A DNA stretch of 26,532 bases from a virus: IMG/VR virus record IMGVR_UViG_3300042306_000815, positions 1 to 26,532 of that record, one strand, 5' to 3'. The position numbers and the translations under genes are program-made. The notes under the pieces were generated by a model. It ran no database searches. It saw only the letters and a list, made by a program, of their open reading frames with translations, and was not told the origin of the DNA. This document shows, piece by piece, positions 1 through 8,418 of the stretch. Position 1 is the first letter of the stretch, and each line of letters opens with the position of its first letter.

Positions 1-1
1 C

Positions 2-1621
2 TTTAATGCCGGAGATGGTAATTCTACAAATGGTGGTATTGATTTCTCTACATACTCTGGTAGTTTGTTCTTAACCCCATCAGGGTTTAGTTCTACTACT
101 GCATCGATGTTGCACGTATCATCTTCATCGAATATAAACAACGTAAACTTAATATTCAAAAATAGTAATACTGCGGCTGATACAATAGTAAGTGGTAGTG
201 GTAATATATTCACAAACCCAGCAGCACCAACCGCAGGATTTAAAAGATATATGACTGGTGGTAATATAGCAGTTGGAGGTAGTGGAGTAGCAATTCCACA
301 AATATCAGGCTCTATGGCATTCTCACCAACGATAGCTAATAACTATTTTGGTGTATCTGCAAATCCTATTACATTAAGAGGACCTGTTAGTTCATCTGCA
401 TATACAATAACTAATAACGTATTTGGAGGTGGAACTATTAATTTAGGTACTTCTGCAGCTAACCATTTTGAAAGAGCAGTTACTGGAGTAAGTATTCAAA
501 GTAACTTATTAGCAGGTGCTATTAACGCTATAGCAAGTAAAACACAATTATCATCATCGGTTGCTATTGGTTCTAATATTGTTGGTGGAGGAGTTACATT
601 ATCTATGGATAGTTCATCTATCAATTTTAATGGTAATAGTGTTCAGGGAACATTAACTGTAAATAACTCATATTTCCCTTCTACAACTGGCTCACAGGTA
701 GTATCATCTGTTCAGGGTGGATTATATATTGGTAGTAATACAATATACGCATCAGGCTCTAACGCAACATTTACGGGCGCTCCTGGTAGAACAATTAATA
801 ACGCCGTTATGTTTGGTGCTAATAACGTAATATCTGCATCCCTAAATGGTGATTTAGCACAAGTTGCTTCTACAACCTTAATAGGACAAGGATTAGTTGT
901 TGTTGGTTCTAATAGTAGAACTGCTGGAGCATCGGCAGCTGATTGGGGTTCAGTATTCGTAGGTAGATGGAACTCTTTAACAGGTAATAGTGATTTAACT
1001 GCTGAAACAATCTTCGCAGTTGGTACGGGTACGGGAACAGCTGCAAGAAAGACTGGATTCTTAATCGATAGTGGTTCTAACACATTTGTAGAAGGTACAT
1101 TAAACGTAAGTGGTAGTACATCTCTAACAGGTAGTTTAACTATTCAAAGTGGAAGTGCATTCTTCGCAAATGGAAACAAACAATTTAATGTAGGTGCATT
1201 TACTTCTACAATAACTCAATCAGGTAGTGCAGCAGTATCACAATCAATGACATTTAATGTAACTGATATTTCAGAGGGTGTAACTCTAAATGGTGGTGGT
1301 ACTCAATTTATATTAGCAAATAGTGGAACATACAACATTCAATTCTCAGCACAAATATTAGCAGATACGGGAGCAGATGATGTATGGATTTGGTTAAAAA
1401 AGAATGGAACTAATATTGATAACTCTGCAGGTAGAGTAACATTGGCAAACAATGAAGAATTAATGGCAGCATGGAATTATGTTGTTACTGCAGCTGCCGG
1501 TGATTATTTTGAATTAGTTTGGGAGAGTGCAGGTGGAGATGCATTATTATTATACAATATTGCAGCAGGAAACTATCCAGCAGTACCATCAGTAATTGCA
1601 ACCATAACGCAAGTAAGATAA
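2..1621 (+). CDS. Tail fibre / receptor-binding-like virion protein, 5' truncated
   Basis: The reading frame is open to the left edge, so the N-terminus lies outside the window and the TTG at 65 is not a credible start. Most of the visible protein is low-complexity, rich in Gly, Ser, Asn and Thr, with repeated short strands and Asn/Gly turns as in beta-helical fibre shafts. A GTGTGTAARKTGFLIDSGSN-type stretch followed by VSGSTSLTGSL is typical of phage fibre tails. The last ~140 residues (about nt 1180-1615) alternate beta strands ending in NYPAVPSVIATITQVR and resemble the C1q/TNF-like jelly-roll tips of phage virion proteins. Role inferred: fibre or decoration protein that contacts the host. 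It lies upstream of the scaffold/capsid genes, separated by a candidate late promoter. The fold is an inference; confidence in a virion structural role is good. Confidence 0.65.
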   Translation, partial: FNAGDGNSTNGGIDFSTYSGSLFLTPSGFSSTTASMLHVSSSSNINNVNLIFKNSNTAADTIVSGSGNIFTNPAAPTAGFKRYMTGGNIAVGGSGVAIPQISGSMAFSPTIANNYFGVSANPITLRGPVSSSAYTITNNVFGGGTINLGTSAANHFERAVTGVSIQSNLLAGAINAIASKTQLSSSVAIGSNIVGGGVTLSMDSSSINFNGNSVQGTLTVNNSYFPSTTGSQVVSSVQGGLYIGSNTIYASGSNATFTGAPGRTINNAVMFGANNVISASLNGDLAQVASTTLIGQGLVVVGSNSRTAGASAADWGSVFVGRWNSLTGNSDLTAETIFAVGTGTGTAARKTGFLIDSGSNTFVEGTLNVSGSTSLTGSLTIQSGSAFFANGNKQFNVGAFTSTITQSGSAAVSQSMTFNVTDISEGVTLNGGGTQFILANSGTYNIQFSAQILADTGADDVWIWLKKNGTNIDNSAGRVTLANNEELMAAWNYVVTAAAGDYFELVWESAGGDALLLYNIAAGNYPAVPSVIATITQVR

Positions 1622-1630
1622 AAAAAAATT

Positions 1631-1665
1631 ACAACTTTTTAAACCGAAGTTGTTATTATTATATA
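1631..1665 (+). promoter_or_regulatory. Candidate late promoter 1 (GTTGTTAT) with overlapping inverted repeat
   Basis: GTTGTTATTATTATAT lies at 1649-1664, 23 nt before the ATG at 1688, in the gap between the fibre gene and the scaffold-like gene. The 5' part of the motif is also the right arm of a perfect 7-bp inverted repeat, ACAACTT (1631-1637) / AAGTTGT (1647-1653). It belongs to a set of six similar sites in the late region. Promoter function is inferred from position and recurrence only. Confidence 0.5.
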
Positions 1666-1687
1666 ATTTAGAAAAATCAAAAAAATT

Positions 1688-2386
1688 ATGAACGCTAAAA
1701 AAGTATTAAGTAAGATATTAACTCTTTTATCAAACGATGAAGTTAACTTAACTTACGCAAGATTGAAAGACGGAACAATTGTAGAATCAGCTACGTTCGA
1801 TGTAGGTGAAGATTTATTCGTAGTATCAGAAGATGGAACTAAAGTTGCTGCACCAGATGGTGAGCATGAATTAGCATTGAAAGATACTGAAGGAAATGAA
1901 ACCCTAATCAAAGTAATCTCTAAAGATGGTAAAATTGTTGAAAGAGAAAACGTTGAAATGGAAGATGTTGAAGTAAAAGACATCCCACAAGCAGGCGCAA
2001 CTGATAAGGCTAATGAAGTACCAACTGCTGAAGGTTCAGTAGAAAGTGGAACTTTAATGGCTGAAGTAACTGATGAAGCAGAAACTATCCCACAAGATGA
2101 TGAAGCTCCTATGAAAGAAGAAGCAACAACTGAATTAGGTGATATGGCTAAGAAAATCGAAGAGATGTCTTATCGTATCGAAGAAATGGAAAAGAAAATG
2201 GCTAAGATGGCTGAAATAGAAATCGAAGTTGGTGGTGAAGAAGAAGATGAAGAAGAGGATATGCCAAAATTAGATGGAGCACCTATCGAAGAAGTAGCTA
2301 AGTTTTCAGCAGAAAAAAACAATAAAGCATACGGTAAGAAAGTAAAGAACACCCAAAGTTCTTTCTTATCAAAATTATATAATTAA
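1688..2386 (+). CDS. Acidic coiled-coil protein, probable capsid scaffold
   Basis: A 232-residue protein directly upstream of the major capsid gene (18-nt gap). The N-terminal ~80 residues look like small beta repeats (DGT, DGK and DGE turns). The middle is strongly acidic, followed by a Met/Glu/Lys-rich heptad segment around residues 155-180 (MAKKIEEMSYRIEEMEKKM) that should form a coiled coil. The last ~25 residues are basic (NNKAYGKKVKNTQ) and end in FLSKLYN. An acidic rod with a basic C-terminal tail next to the capsid gene is the classic layout of phage scaffolding proteins, whose basic tail binds capsid subunits. I recognise no specific family; a capsid-associated or decoration protein is the alternative. 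Confidence 0.55.
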   Translation: MNAKKVLSKILTLLSNDEVNLTYARLKDGTIVESATFDVGEDLFVVSEDGTKVAAPDGEHELALKDTEGNETLIKVISKDGKIVERENVEMEDVEVKDIPQAGATDKANEVPTAEGSVESGTLMAEVTDEAETIPQDDEAPMKEEATTELGDMAKKIEEMSYRIEEMEKKMAKMAEIEIEVGGEEEDEEEDMPKLDGAPIEEVAKFSAEKNNKAYGKKVKNTQSSFLSKLYN

Positions 2387-2404
2387 TCAAAACATTTAAA
2401 AAAA

Positions 2405-3373
2405 ATGAAAGCAAAACAAAATTTCGCACTTCCTTCAGTAACTTCTACCTACGCAGGTGAAGCAGCTTCAGGATTTATCGCAGCAGCGTTATTAAGTGCA
2501 AGAACTTTGGATAATAAATTAGTAACTATCATGCCAAACGTGAAGTACAAATCTGTAATCCAAAAATTAGATGTAAGTGGTATCACACAAGATGCTTCTT
2601 GCGATTTCGTAACATCTGGCTCAGTAGCTCTAAGTGAGCAAGTATTGACTCCAAAAGAATTACAAGTTAACTTGGAATTATGTAAGCAAGAATTCGTAGA
2701 TAGCTGGGAAGCATTATCTTTAGGATTTTCTGCATTCGATGAAATTCCAAAGAACTTCAATGATTTCTTAATCTCTTATGTAGGTGGTAAAGTAGCAGAA
2801 GCAACTGAACAATCTATTTGGCAAGGTAACAACGCAACTAACGGTCAATTCGGTGGTTTCCAAACAGCATTATCTGCATCTATTGCAGCTGGTGGTGCAG
2901 GAGCAGTATTAGCAGCTAAGAGTGGTTCAATCATCATCTCTGGCTCTATCACAGCAACTAACGTATTATCAGTAATGAATTCAGTAGTAGACACTATCCC
3001 TGATACTGTTTATGGTAAAGAAGATTTATTATTGTACGTTCCAACAAACGTAGCAAAAGCTTACCAACAAGCATTAGCAGGTGGTGCAGTAGGAGCTAAC
3101 GGATGGAACAACCAATTAAACGTTGGTGAGAAACCATTCAATTTCAACGGAATTGAAATCGTATTATGTCCAGGTATGACAGCTTCTAAAATCGTAGCAG
3201 CTCAGAAATCTAACTTATTCTTCGGAACAGGTTTATTATCTGACTACAATGAAGTTAGAGTTTTAGACATGGCAAATATTGATGGTTCTCAAAACTATCG
3301 TATTATAATGAGATACACAGCAGGTACGCAATTTGGTATCGGTTCTGATATCGTTTACTATGGTGCATACTAA
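2405..3373 (+). CDS. Major capsid protein (HK97-fold type)
   Basis: A 322-residue protein whose N-terminus (STYAGEAASGFIAAALL, then PNVKYKSVIQKLD) and C-terminus (YRIIMRYTAGTQFGIGSDIV) match what I know of phage major capsid proteins with an N-terminal arm and a P-domain strand at the end. No long delta-type scaffold domain is fused at the N-terminus, in keeping with a separate scaffold gene just upstream. The ATG at 2405 is preceded by an A-rich leader, as usual in Bacteroidota. Odd feature: residues 10-30 closely match residues 318-338, the C-terminus, of the capsid protease encoded at 20658-21677. A hairpin without a T tract follows the stop codon. Confidence 0.85.
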   Translation: MKAKQNFALPSVTSTYAGEAASGFIAAALLSARTLDNKLVTIMPNVKYKSVIQKLDVSGITQDASCDFVTSGSVALSEQVLTPKELQVNLELCKQEFVDSWEALSLGFSAFDEIPKNFNDFLISYVGGKVAEATEQSIWQGNNATNGQFGGFQTALSASIAAGGAGAVLAAKSGSIIISGSITATNVLSVMNSVVDTIPDTVYGKEDLLLYVPTNVAKAYQQALAGGAVGANGWNNQLNVGEKPFNFNGIEIVLCPGMTASKIVAAQKSNLFFGTGLLSDYNEVRVLDMANIDGSQNYRIIMRYTAGTQFGIGSDIVYYGAY

Positions 3374-3395
3374 TAGTAACTAACTAACAAATAAA

Positions 3396-3417
3396 GGGTG
3401 GTGAGAAATCATCACCC
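3396..3417 (+). promoter_or_regulatory. Intergenic hairpin with GAAA loop
   Basis: GGGTGGTGA (3396-3404), loop GAAA, TCATCACCC (3409-3417): nine pairs including one G-U wobble, capped by a GNRA-type tetraloop. It lies between the capsid and tube-like genes. No T run follows (AATTATTAAAA), so it is more likely an mRNA 3'-end stabiliser, processing site or partial attenuator than a full terminator. Confidence 0.5.
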
Positions 3418-3447
3418 AATTATTAAAAACTAAAAACATTAACAGAT

Positions 3448-3984
3448 ATGGCTTGTAATTTATCACAGGGAAGACAAGAGGTTTGTAAGGAATCGATAGG
3501 TGGACTTCAAGGAGTTTACTTCATCAATTATACAACCGGTTCTTTCACTAAGAACGGAAGCGGAGAGGTAACAGCATTACCATCCGGCTCAACAGTTTAT
3601 TACTATGAATTGAAGGGCACAAGTGCATATACTGAAACTGTTAACACATCTCGTGAAAATGGTACAACTTTCTTCTCTCAAGAGTTAACTCTTAATTTGA
3701 AGAAATTAACAAACGAAATGACTACTCAATTAAAGCTTATGGCTTATGGTAGACCTCAAATCGTTGTTTGGACTAATAACGGAGATGCATTGTTAGTTGG
3801 GCAAGACCATGGAGCTGATGTTACCGGGGGTACTATTCAAACAGGTGGAGCAATGGGTGACCTTTATGGTTATTCAGTAACTTTCACAGGTATGGAGCAA
3901 TTACCGGCAGCATTCTTATCAGGTTCGACTACAACTAATCCATTCGCTGGATTAAGTGCACAACCAACTATCGTAGGTAACTAA
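3448..3984 (+). CDS. Probable major tail (tube) protein
   Basis: A 178-residue, largely beta-strand protein starting MACNLSQGRQEVCKESIGGL. The layout is a short N-terminal segment, GGLQGVYFINY, a YYYELKGTSAYTETVN strand pair, a TLNLKKLTNEMT helix, then PQIVVWTNNGDALLVGQDHG and GYSVTFTGMEQLPAAFL. This resembles the tail tube proteins of Bacteroidota phages (two sheets plus one helix; the closing strands describe a small-molecule-like field and a final FTGME strand). It is the only gene between two GAAA-loop hairpins, the second of which is a good terminator, so it can be expressed as a discrete transcript at high level, fitting an abundant tube subunit. No promoter of the GTTGTTAT type precedes it, so it is probably read through from the capsid gene. 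Head decoration is an alternative. Confidence 0.5.
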   Translation: MACNLSQGRQEVCKESIGGLQGVYFINYTTGSFTKNGSGEVTALPSGSTVYYYELKGTSAYTETVNTSRENGTTFFSQELTLNLKKLTNEMTTQLKLMAYGRPQIVVWTNNGDALLVGQDHGADVTGGTIQTGGAMGDLYGYSVTFTGMEQLPAAFLSGSTTTNPFAGLSAQPTIVGN

Positions 3985-4011
3985 TCAGTATATCACAAAT
4001 ATATTATAAAG

Positions 4012-4039
4012 ACCCTTTCAGAAATGAGAGGGTTTTTTT
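4012..4039 (+). terminator. Rho-independent terminator after the tail-tube candidate
   Basis: ACCCTTTCA (4012-4020), loop GAAA, TGAGAGGGT (4025-4033), then a run of T to 4039. Nine pairs with one wobble and a strong T tract. It closes the scaffold-capsid-tube transcript. Confidence 0.85.
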
Positions 4040-4060
4040 ATGCTTAACTATTTTGAGGTA

Positions 4061-4088
4061 ATTCGTTGTTATTAATAAGATAATACGA
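4061..4088 (+). promoter_or_regulatory. Candidate late promoter 2 (GTTGTTAT)
   Basis: The exact core GTTGTTAT lies at 4065-4072, between the terminator at 4012-4039 and the ATG at 4105. A new promoter is expected here because transcription from upstream is terminated. The site sits in a dyad, TCGT-T-GTTAT paired with ATAATACGA (4063-4088), with one bulged base and one wobble. The downstream half of the motif is weaker than at sites 3-5. Confidence 0.5.
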
Positions 4089-4104
4089 GATAAACAATAG
4101 ATAA

Positions 4105-4464
4105 ATGCTAGCATATTTCATTTCACAAAGTAATGAGTACACTATTCGTACTCAACCTACTGCTTCCAACCAATTTACTATGTCATTGCAAGATATGACA
4201 ACGCAAGATATATTCACTGCTTCTCTATCTGGCATCACTTATGAAGGGCACGAATCTATATTGGCGTTCACCGCATCAATTACGGGCTCAATAGTTAGTG
4301 AAGAGTATAGAGCAACAATTTTAAATAGTGGAAGCGTTGAACCCATATGGCATGGGACTGTGCAAGTATATGCATCACAAAGTATTGATAAATCAGTATA
4401 TGAAAATAAGAATACACAATACAAATCTAATGTGTCTGAAAACAAATATATCATAATGAAATAA
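4105..4464 (+). CDS. Small beta-rich structural protein, unknown
   Basis: A 119-residue protein that appears all beta: alternating strands (NEYTIRTQ, QFTMSLQDM, IFTASLSGITYEG, ILAFTASITG, EYRATILNSG) and a PIWHGTVQVYASQS segment. In Bacteroidota phages, proteins of this shape lie among head/connector genes, and their W-x-G-x-V-x-V-Y strand suggests an immunoglobulin-like or decoration fold. It starts the portal transcript and its stop is one base from the portal start, so translation of the two is probably linked. No catalytic motif or signal peptide is visible. Exact role unknown. Confidence 0.6.
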   Translation: MLAYFISQSNEYTIRTQPTASNQFTMSLQDMTTQDIFTASLSGITYEGHESILAFTASITGSIVSEEYRATILNSGSVEPIWHGTVQVYASQSIDKSVYENKNTQYKSNVSENKYIIMK

Positions 4465-4465
4465 T

Positions 4466-5761
4466 ATGAAGAAAGAACAAAACTTTTCGGTTGTAAATGT
4501 AAATACTAACTCATTGCCTGTTATCCAAGAGGATACTAAGACAAGATATAGTTGGGTGCCGTTCGGTGTTTATGGAAATGATGATTTCTTTGATGCAGTA
4601 ACTTTGGCATACAATACATCAACTACTACATCAGCGTGTGTTGAAGGATTAGCTGATTTAATCTTTGGTAAAGGAGTATATTCTAAAAGACCAGAATTTA
4701 ATGATATATTAGCAAAATTAATTCCACAAGAAGAAATTAAAAGAGTATCATTTGATTTTAAATTGTTTGGTAATGCAGCATTTCAAGTATATTGGAATGA
4801 TGACCATACTAAGATAAAGAAAATGTATCACGTGCCAGTACAAACACTTAGAGCTGAAAAGCTATATGGTGCAGCACGTATTGAGAACTATTACTATTGT
4901 ACTGATTGGCAAGACCAAAGAAAGATTAAAGATAAAAAGAAGATACCTGCATTTGGAACATCAAATGAAAAGATGGAGATACTATACATTAAACATTATG
5001 TACCAGGTCTTTACTACTATGCATTGCCTGATTATGTTTCATCTTTACAATTTGCATTATCTGAAGCTGAATTAAGTAACCTACACTTTAGTAATATCAC
5101 TAATGGTTTCTTACCTTTGGTTATGGTAAACTTTAATAATGGAGTACCTGCGCCTGAAGAAAGACAAACTATTGAGGATTTATTGCAAGCTAAGTTTACA
5201 GGCACAAATAACGCTGGTAGATTTATGTTATCTTTCAATGATGATGTAGCAACTAAGCCAACAATTGATACAATTAATATCGATAATATGCATGAGAAAT
5301 TTCAGTATGTTGCTGAATATGCACAAGATAGAATATTAGTATCACATAGAATTACTTCACCACTCTTATTTGGTATTCGTACTACTAATAACGGATTCTC
5401 TTCTCAATCAGAAGAAATGAAAACAGCATTTAGTATCTTACAAACGATGACTATTATGCCATTTCAAAATATCATATTAAACGTATTAGATTACGCATTA
5501 ACTGAAGGTGGATACCCAGATACACAAATTTACTTTGAGCAATTAACTCCATTAGTAATTCTTTCAACAACTGCTGAAGAAACTGATAAGACTGTAGCGC
5601 AAGTAGAAGATGAGGTAAACGATTCAATGGAAAACCCTGCAACAATAGAAGATGAGCCAGTAGATACAAATGAAGATGTTGTTGTAGATACGAGAGAAGA
5701 TATTAACTTTATCAGAACAGTAGGAACTCAATCAGCATTTTTTGCAAAAGAATATAAATAA
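4466..5761 (+). CDS. Phage portal protein
   Basis: A 431-residue protein that should form the dodecameric portal at the capsid vertex through which DNA is packaged. The N-terminal region has WVPFG-YGNDDFFD-TLAYNTSTT-AC-EGLADLIFGKG, a common start of portals in this group. The centre carries the wing/stem-type segments AELSNLHFSNITNGFLPLVMV, followed by ILVSHRITSPLLFGIRT, the usual portal motif where interior polypeptide meets the crown, and SEEMKTAFSILQTMTIMPFQNIILNVLD. The C-terminal ~70 residues are acidic and probably flexible. Unusually, the portal comes after the capsid and tail-tube candidates rather than before them. Terminase is not in the window. Confidence 0.85.
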   Translation: MKKEQNFSVVNVNTNSLPVIQEDTKTRYSWVPFGVYGNDDFFDAVTLAYNTSTTTSACVEGLADLIFGKGVYSKRPEFNDILAKLIPQEEIKRVSFDFKLFGNAAFQVYWNDDHTKIKKMYHVPVQTLRAEKLYGAARIENYYYCTDWQDQRKIKDKKKIPAFGTSNEKMEILYIKHYVPGLYYYALPDYVSSLQFALSEAELSNLHFSNITNGFLPLVMVNFNNGVPAPEERQTIEDLLQAKFTGTNNAGRFMLSFNDDVATKPTIDTINIDNMHEKFQYVAEYAQDRILVSHRITSPLLFGIRTTNNGFSSQSEEMKTAFSILQTMTIMPFQNIILNVLDYALTEGGYPDTQIYFEQLTPLVILSTTAEETDKTVAQVEDEVNDSMENPATIEDEPVDTNEDVVVDTREDINFIRTVGTQSAFFAKEYK

Positions 5762-5767
5762 AAAAAT

Positions 5768-6286
5768 ATGTCATACGCACTTTTTATAACAAGAAACGAT
5801 ATTATCAAAAACACTCCTTTACAGGGTGCTATTGATGCTGATGCACTTTTACCATTTGTAAGAGTATCGCAAGATAAGTATTTGAAGAATTTATTAGGAA
5901 CTGTCCTATTCGATTATCTACAAGAAAAAATTACTGATAATACTATTGGTACATTAAGTTCATACTACCAAGAACTAATGGATGATTACATTAAAAATAC
6001 TTTGATGTGGTATGCGTGTGTTGAATACATTCCATTCAGTTCAGTACAATTCAAATCTAATGGCGCTGTGAAGCAACAGAGTGAGCAAGGCGTCGCTCCA
6101 TCTAAAGGGGAGATAGATTACCTTAAACAGATATCACAAACGAATGCTGACTACTATGCGTTGAGATTACAAAACTATTTGATTTCATACTCTCAAAACA
6201 TTCCTCAATATTTAGAGACTGTTGGTAACCAAACACAAATTTATCCTGACCAAAGTAATCAATACTTCGGTGGAATTCAATTATAA
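5768..6286 (+). CDS. Head-tail adaptor (head completion) candidate
   Basis: A 172-residue, mostly helical protein just behind the portal (6-nt gap). It begins with ALFITRNDIIKNTPLQGAIDADALLPFVRVSQDKYLKNLLG and continues through an amphipathic helix ending YIKNTLMWYACVEYIPF, a pattern seen in adaptor proteins of Bacteroidota phages (the DUF6712-type group, from memory). Such proteins form the ring under the portal. The C-terminal third is polar (QTQIYPDQSNQYFGGIQL) and may reach into the neck. Family naming needs a profile search; the position between portal and tail-completion genes supports the role. Confidence 0.55.
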   Translation: MSYALFITRNDIIKNTPLQGAIDADALLPFVRVSQDKYLKNLLGTVLFDYLQEKITDNTIGTLSSYYQELMDDYIKNTLMWYACVEYIPFSSVQFKSNGAVKQQSEQGVAPSKGEIDYLKQISQTNADYYALRLQNYLISYSQNIPQYLETVGNQTQIYPDQSNQYFGGIQL

Positions 6287-6292
6287 TAAACT

Positions 6293-6805
6293 ATGGCATT
6301 AATAAACGATAGCGGCACAAACTTTTCGTTGTATTATAATATTTTGGACTATTTCAAAACTATTATGAACAACCATCCTTCTATTGGGTCAGTAACACAA
6401 GGACCTATATCTGAAGTTGATGATAGAGAGTATCCAATATACCCAATGGGTAATGTACAAATTATTGATGCAGCTTTGGGTGCAAACTATACTGATTATA
6501 CTATTCAGTTAATTGTAGCTGATAAACAAAAAAATAAAAGCAATGAATCTTCTGGAAGTGCTAACTCTCAAACAATTCCGTTCTATGGAGTGGATGATGT
6601 TGTTGATATTCATGCTAACACATTTTCAATTGTAAATGATTTGACATCTTATACACAATATAATGTTGAAGCATTGGAAGTAAACAATGATGTTGATTGT
6701 ATCCCATTTATGGATAGATTCAATAATGGTTTAGCGGGATGGGCATCTACGTTTGTAGTTAGAGCACACAACAATAGAAATCGTTGTTTGTTTGAATTAT
6801 TATAA
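6293..6805 (+). CDS. Tail terminator / neck protein candidate
   Basis: A 170-residue protein with an N-terminal helix (FSLYYNILDYFKTIMNNHPSI), then SVTQGPISEVDDREYPIYPMGNVQIIDA, a long beta strand (TDYTIQLIVADKQ), and a C-terminal SWASTFVVRAHNNRNRC-like strand region. An N-terminal helix spanning low-numbered residues followed by a curved sheet with the phrase REYPIYPMGNV is what I associate with tail-terminator proteins in this phage group. It is translationally coupled to the next gene by a TAATG overlap. An alternative is another neck protein. Confidence 0.5.
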   Translation: MALINDSGTNFSLYYNILDYFKTIMNNHPSIGSVTQGPISEVDDREYPIYPMGNVQIIDAALGANYTDYTIQLIVADKQKNKSNESSGSANSQTIPFYGVDDVVDIHANTFSIVNDLTSYTQYNVEALEVNNDVDCIPFMDRFNNGLAGWASTFVVRAHNNRNRCLFELL

Positions 6806-7200
6806 TGAAAACTCTTGCAGAAGTAGCAACAGTATATAAGACAGTTGCTCAAACACTTATTAGAAGCGGATATAGTGGTTGGAAGAAAGCACCATATGAT
6901 ACAGGCAATTTGTATCGTACCATAGGTTCATTTAATAATGAACAAAGAATGGTATTTACACAAGGTAAGCGTTCATTCTTAAATTTTAACTATGCACCTG
7001 ATGGTGCTAAGTATGGTTTATATGTAGAGAAGGGAACAAGCCGAATGCCATCTCGTCCATTCGCAGAAACTGCTGCAAATTCATCTGAAGTTAGAGAAGC
7101 TATAAGAGAATACCAAAATTCTGAAGTTGATGAAGTTCGTAACGAAATAAATAAACGAATGACAATCATTATGAAGGATGCAGGATTCCAAAAGAGCTAA
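6805..7200 (+). CDS. HK97 gp10-like head-tail connector / tail completion protein
   Basis: A 131-residue protein with the hallmark layout of the HK97 gp10 family: an N-terminal helix, APYDTGNLYRTIGSF (the DTG-x-L motif), a beta segment, then YGLYVEKGTSRMPSRPFAETAAN, which matches the family signature Y-x-x-x-V-E-x-GT-x-x-M-x-x-x-PF-x-x-x-A. The last ~40 residues form a charged helix. It begins inside the stop codon of the preceding gene. In related siphophages this protein sits at the neck and is required to join the tail. Confidence 0.75.
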   Translation: MKTLAEVATVYKTVAQTLIRSGYSGWKKAPYDTGNLYRTIGSFNNEQRMVFTQGKRSFLNFNYAPDGAKYGLYVEKGTSRMPSRPFAETAANSSEVREAIREYQNSEVDEVRNEINKRMTIIMKDAGFQKS

Positions 7201-7224
7201 CCATCAATTACTTTTATTGTTTTA

Positions 7225-7240
7225 GTGGTTATATAAGAAA
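7225..7240 (+). promoter_or_regulatory. Candidate late promoter 6 (variant GTGGTTAT)
   Basis: GTGGTTATATAAG (7225-7237) matches 10 of 13 positions of GTTGTTATAATAG at site 3. It lies in the only sizeable gap (51 nt) within this gene cluster, 20 nt from the end of the core to the ATG at 7252. It is the weakest of the six. Confidence 0.35.
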
Positions 7241-7251
7241 GATTTAATTAG

Positions 7252-8418
7252 ATGGCTATAACAATTTTACAAACTCCTTCGGAAGTTAGCTTAGCACAAT
7301 CACCTATCATATTTTCAGTATCATCATCTATTGATATTGCTAATAGTGGGTTTCAATATGTATGTGACTTATATTATTGGACAGGCTCTTTAGCCGCATC
7401 TGGCGGTGTAGATTATCAATTAGTAAAGTATCCAAATACTTCATTTTGCGGTATCTTTGATTTAAGTAGAATTTTAAACTCTACAATGACATCGTTAGCC
7501 GAACAAAATACATCTAATGTAGTGGCTTATAAAGCCGATTTCTATTACAGATACTTAGTAAATAATATATATGTAAATGATACAGGTTCGCTAATTTCAT
7601 CTAACATATACAAAGTATTAGATGGATATTCTATTTTCCAAGAAGAAATAAATCAACCAATTTACGCTAAAACGCCATATTGGCCATTAATGACTGATGG
7701 ACCTGCTACACAATCTTGCTTTACTACAAATACGGGCACACAAGGTGCATATGTTGGAAGTAATGGTTTAACTGCAAATAACGTACTATATGAATCAAAC
7801 TTAGGTCTTACTTTTACACTTGCATTAAGCGGTAGTGCAGGAACTACACAAACTGAAATTAGTGATTATCCAATTGGTCCATCGGAAAGTAATTTTCCTT
7901 TTGCAACTGTTGGATTAGAATGGTTTAAGATAACTGCTCGCAATAATACAACACCTGTAGCGTTACCAATAACATATAACGTTGAGTGTAACCAAAAGTA
8001 TCCTAATGTTAGAATTAAGTGGAAAAATAGATTTGGACAATTTGATTACTACAACTTTAATATGGTTAGTAGAGAATCATTCAGTACTGAAAAGAGAACA
8101 TATCAGCCACAATTAGGTAGCTGGGGTGGTAGAACTTTATCATATAATAAAGAGGACTCTCAAACACAAAACTATATTGTAGATTCTAAGCAAGGATTAT
8201 CAGTCAATAGCTGGTTTCTGCCTGAAACCTATAATGATATATTTAAACAATTAATGGTTAGTGATGAAATATATTGGGTATATGATGAAGTAAATAACTT
8301 TGTTAAACCATTAACAATTACAACATCTAACATCGTATTTAAAACAGGTGTAGTAGACCATTTAATTCAATACCAATTTGATTTTGAAATCGGACAAGGA
8401 TATAAATTAATTATCTAA
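7252..8418 (+). CDS. Tail/baseplate structural protein
   Basis: A 388-residue beta-rich protein. The N-terminal part (ILQTPSEVSLAQSPIIFSVSS) and the C-terminal part (RIKWKNRFGQFDYYNFNMVS, GGRTLSYNKE, SKQGLSVNSWFLPETYN) resemble the baseplate or distal-tail proteins that precede the large hub-like protein in Bacteroidota phages. It overlaps the next gene by one base (TAATG), indicating coupled translation. No enzymatic motif is visible. A specific role, such as distal-tail protein, cannot be fixed from sequence alone. Confidence 0.55.
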   Translation: MAITILQTPSEVSLAQSPIIFSVSSSIDIANSGFQYVCDLYYWTGSLAASGGVDYQLVKYPNTSFCGIFDLSRILNSTMTSLAEQNTSNVVAYKADFYYRYLVNNIYVNDTGSLISSNIYKVLDGYSIFQEEINQPIYAKTPYWPLMTDGPATQSCFTTNTGTQGAYVGSNGLTANNVLYESNLGLTFTLALSGSAGTTQTEISDYPIGPSESNFPFATVGLEWFKITARNNTTPVALPITYNVECNQKYPNVRIKWKNRFGQFDYYNFNMVSRESFSTEKRTYQPQLGSWGGRTLSYNKEDSQTQNYIVDSKQGLSVNSWFLPETYNDIFKQLMVSDEIYWVYDEVNNFVKPLTITTSNIVFKTGVVDHLIQYQFDFEIGQGYKLII

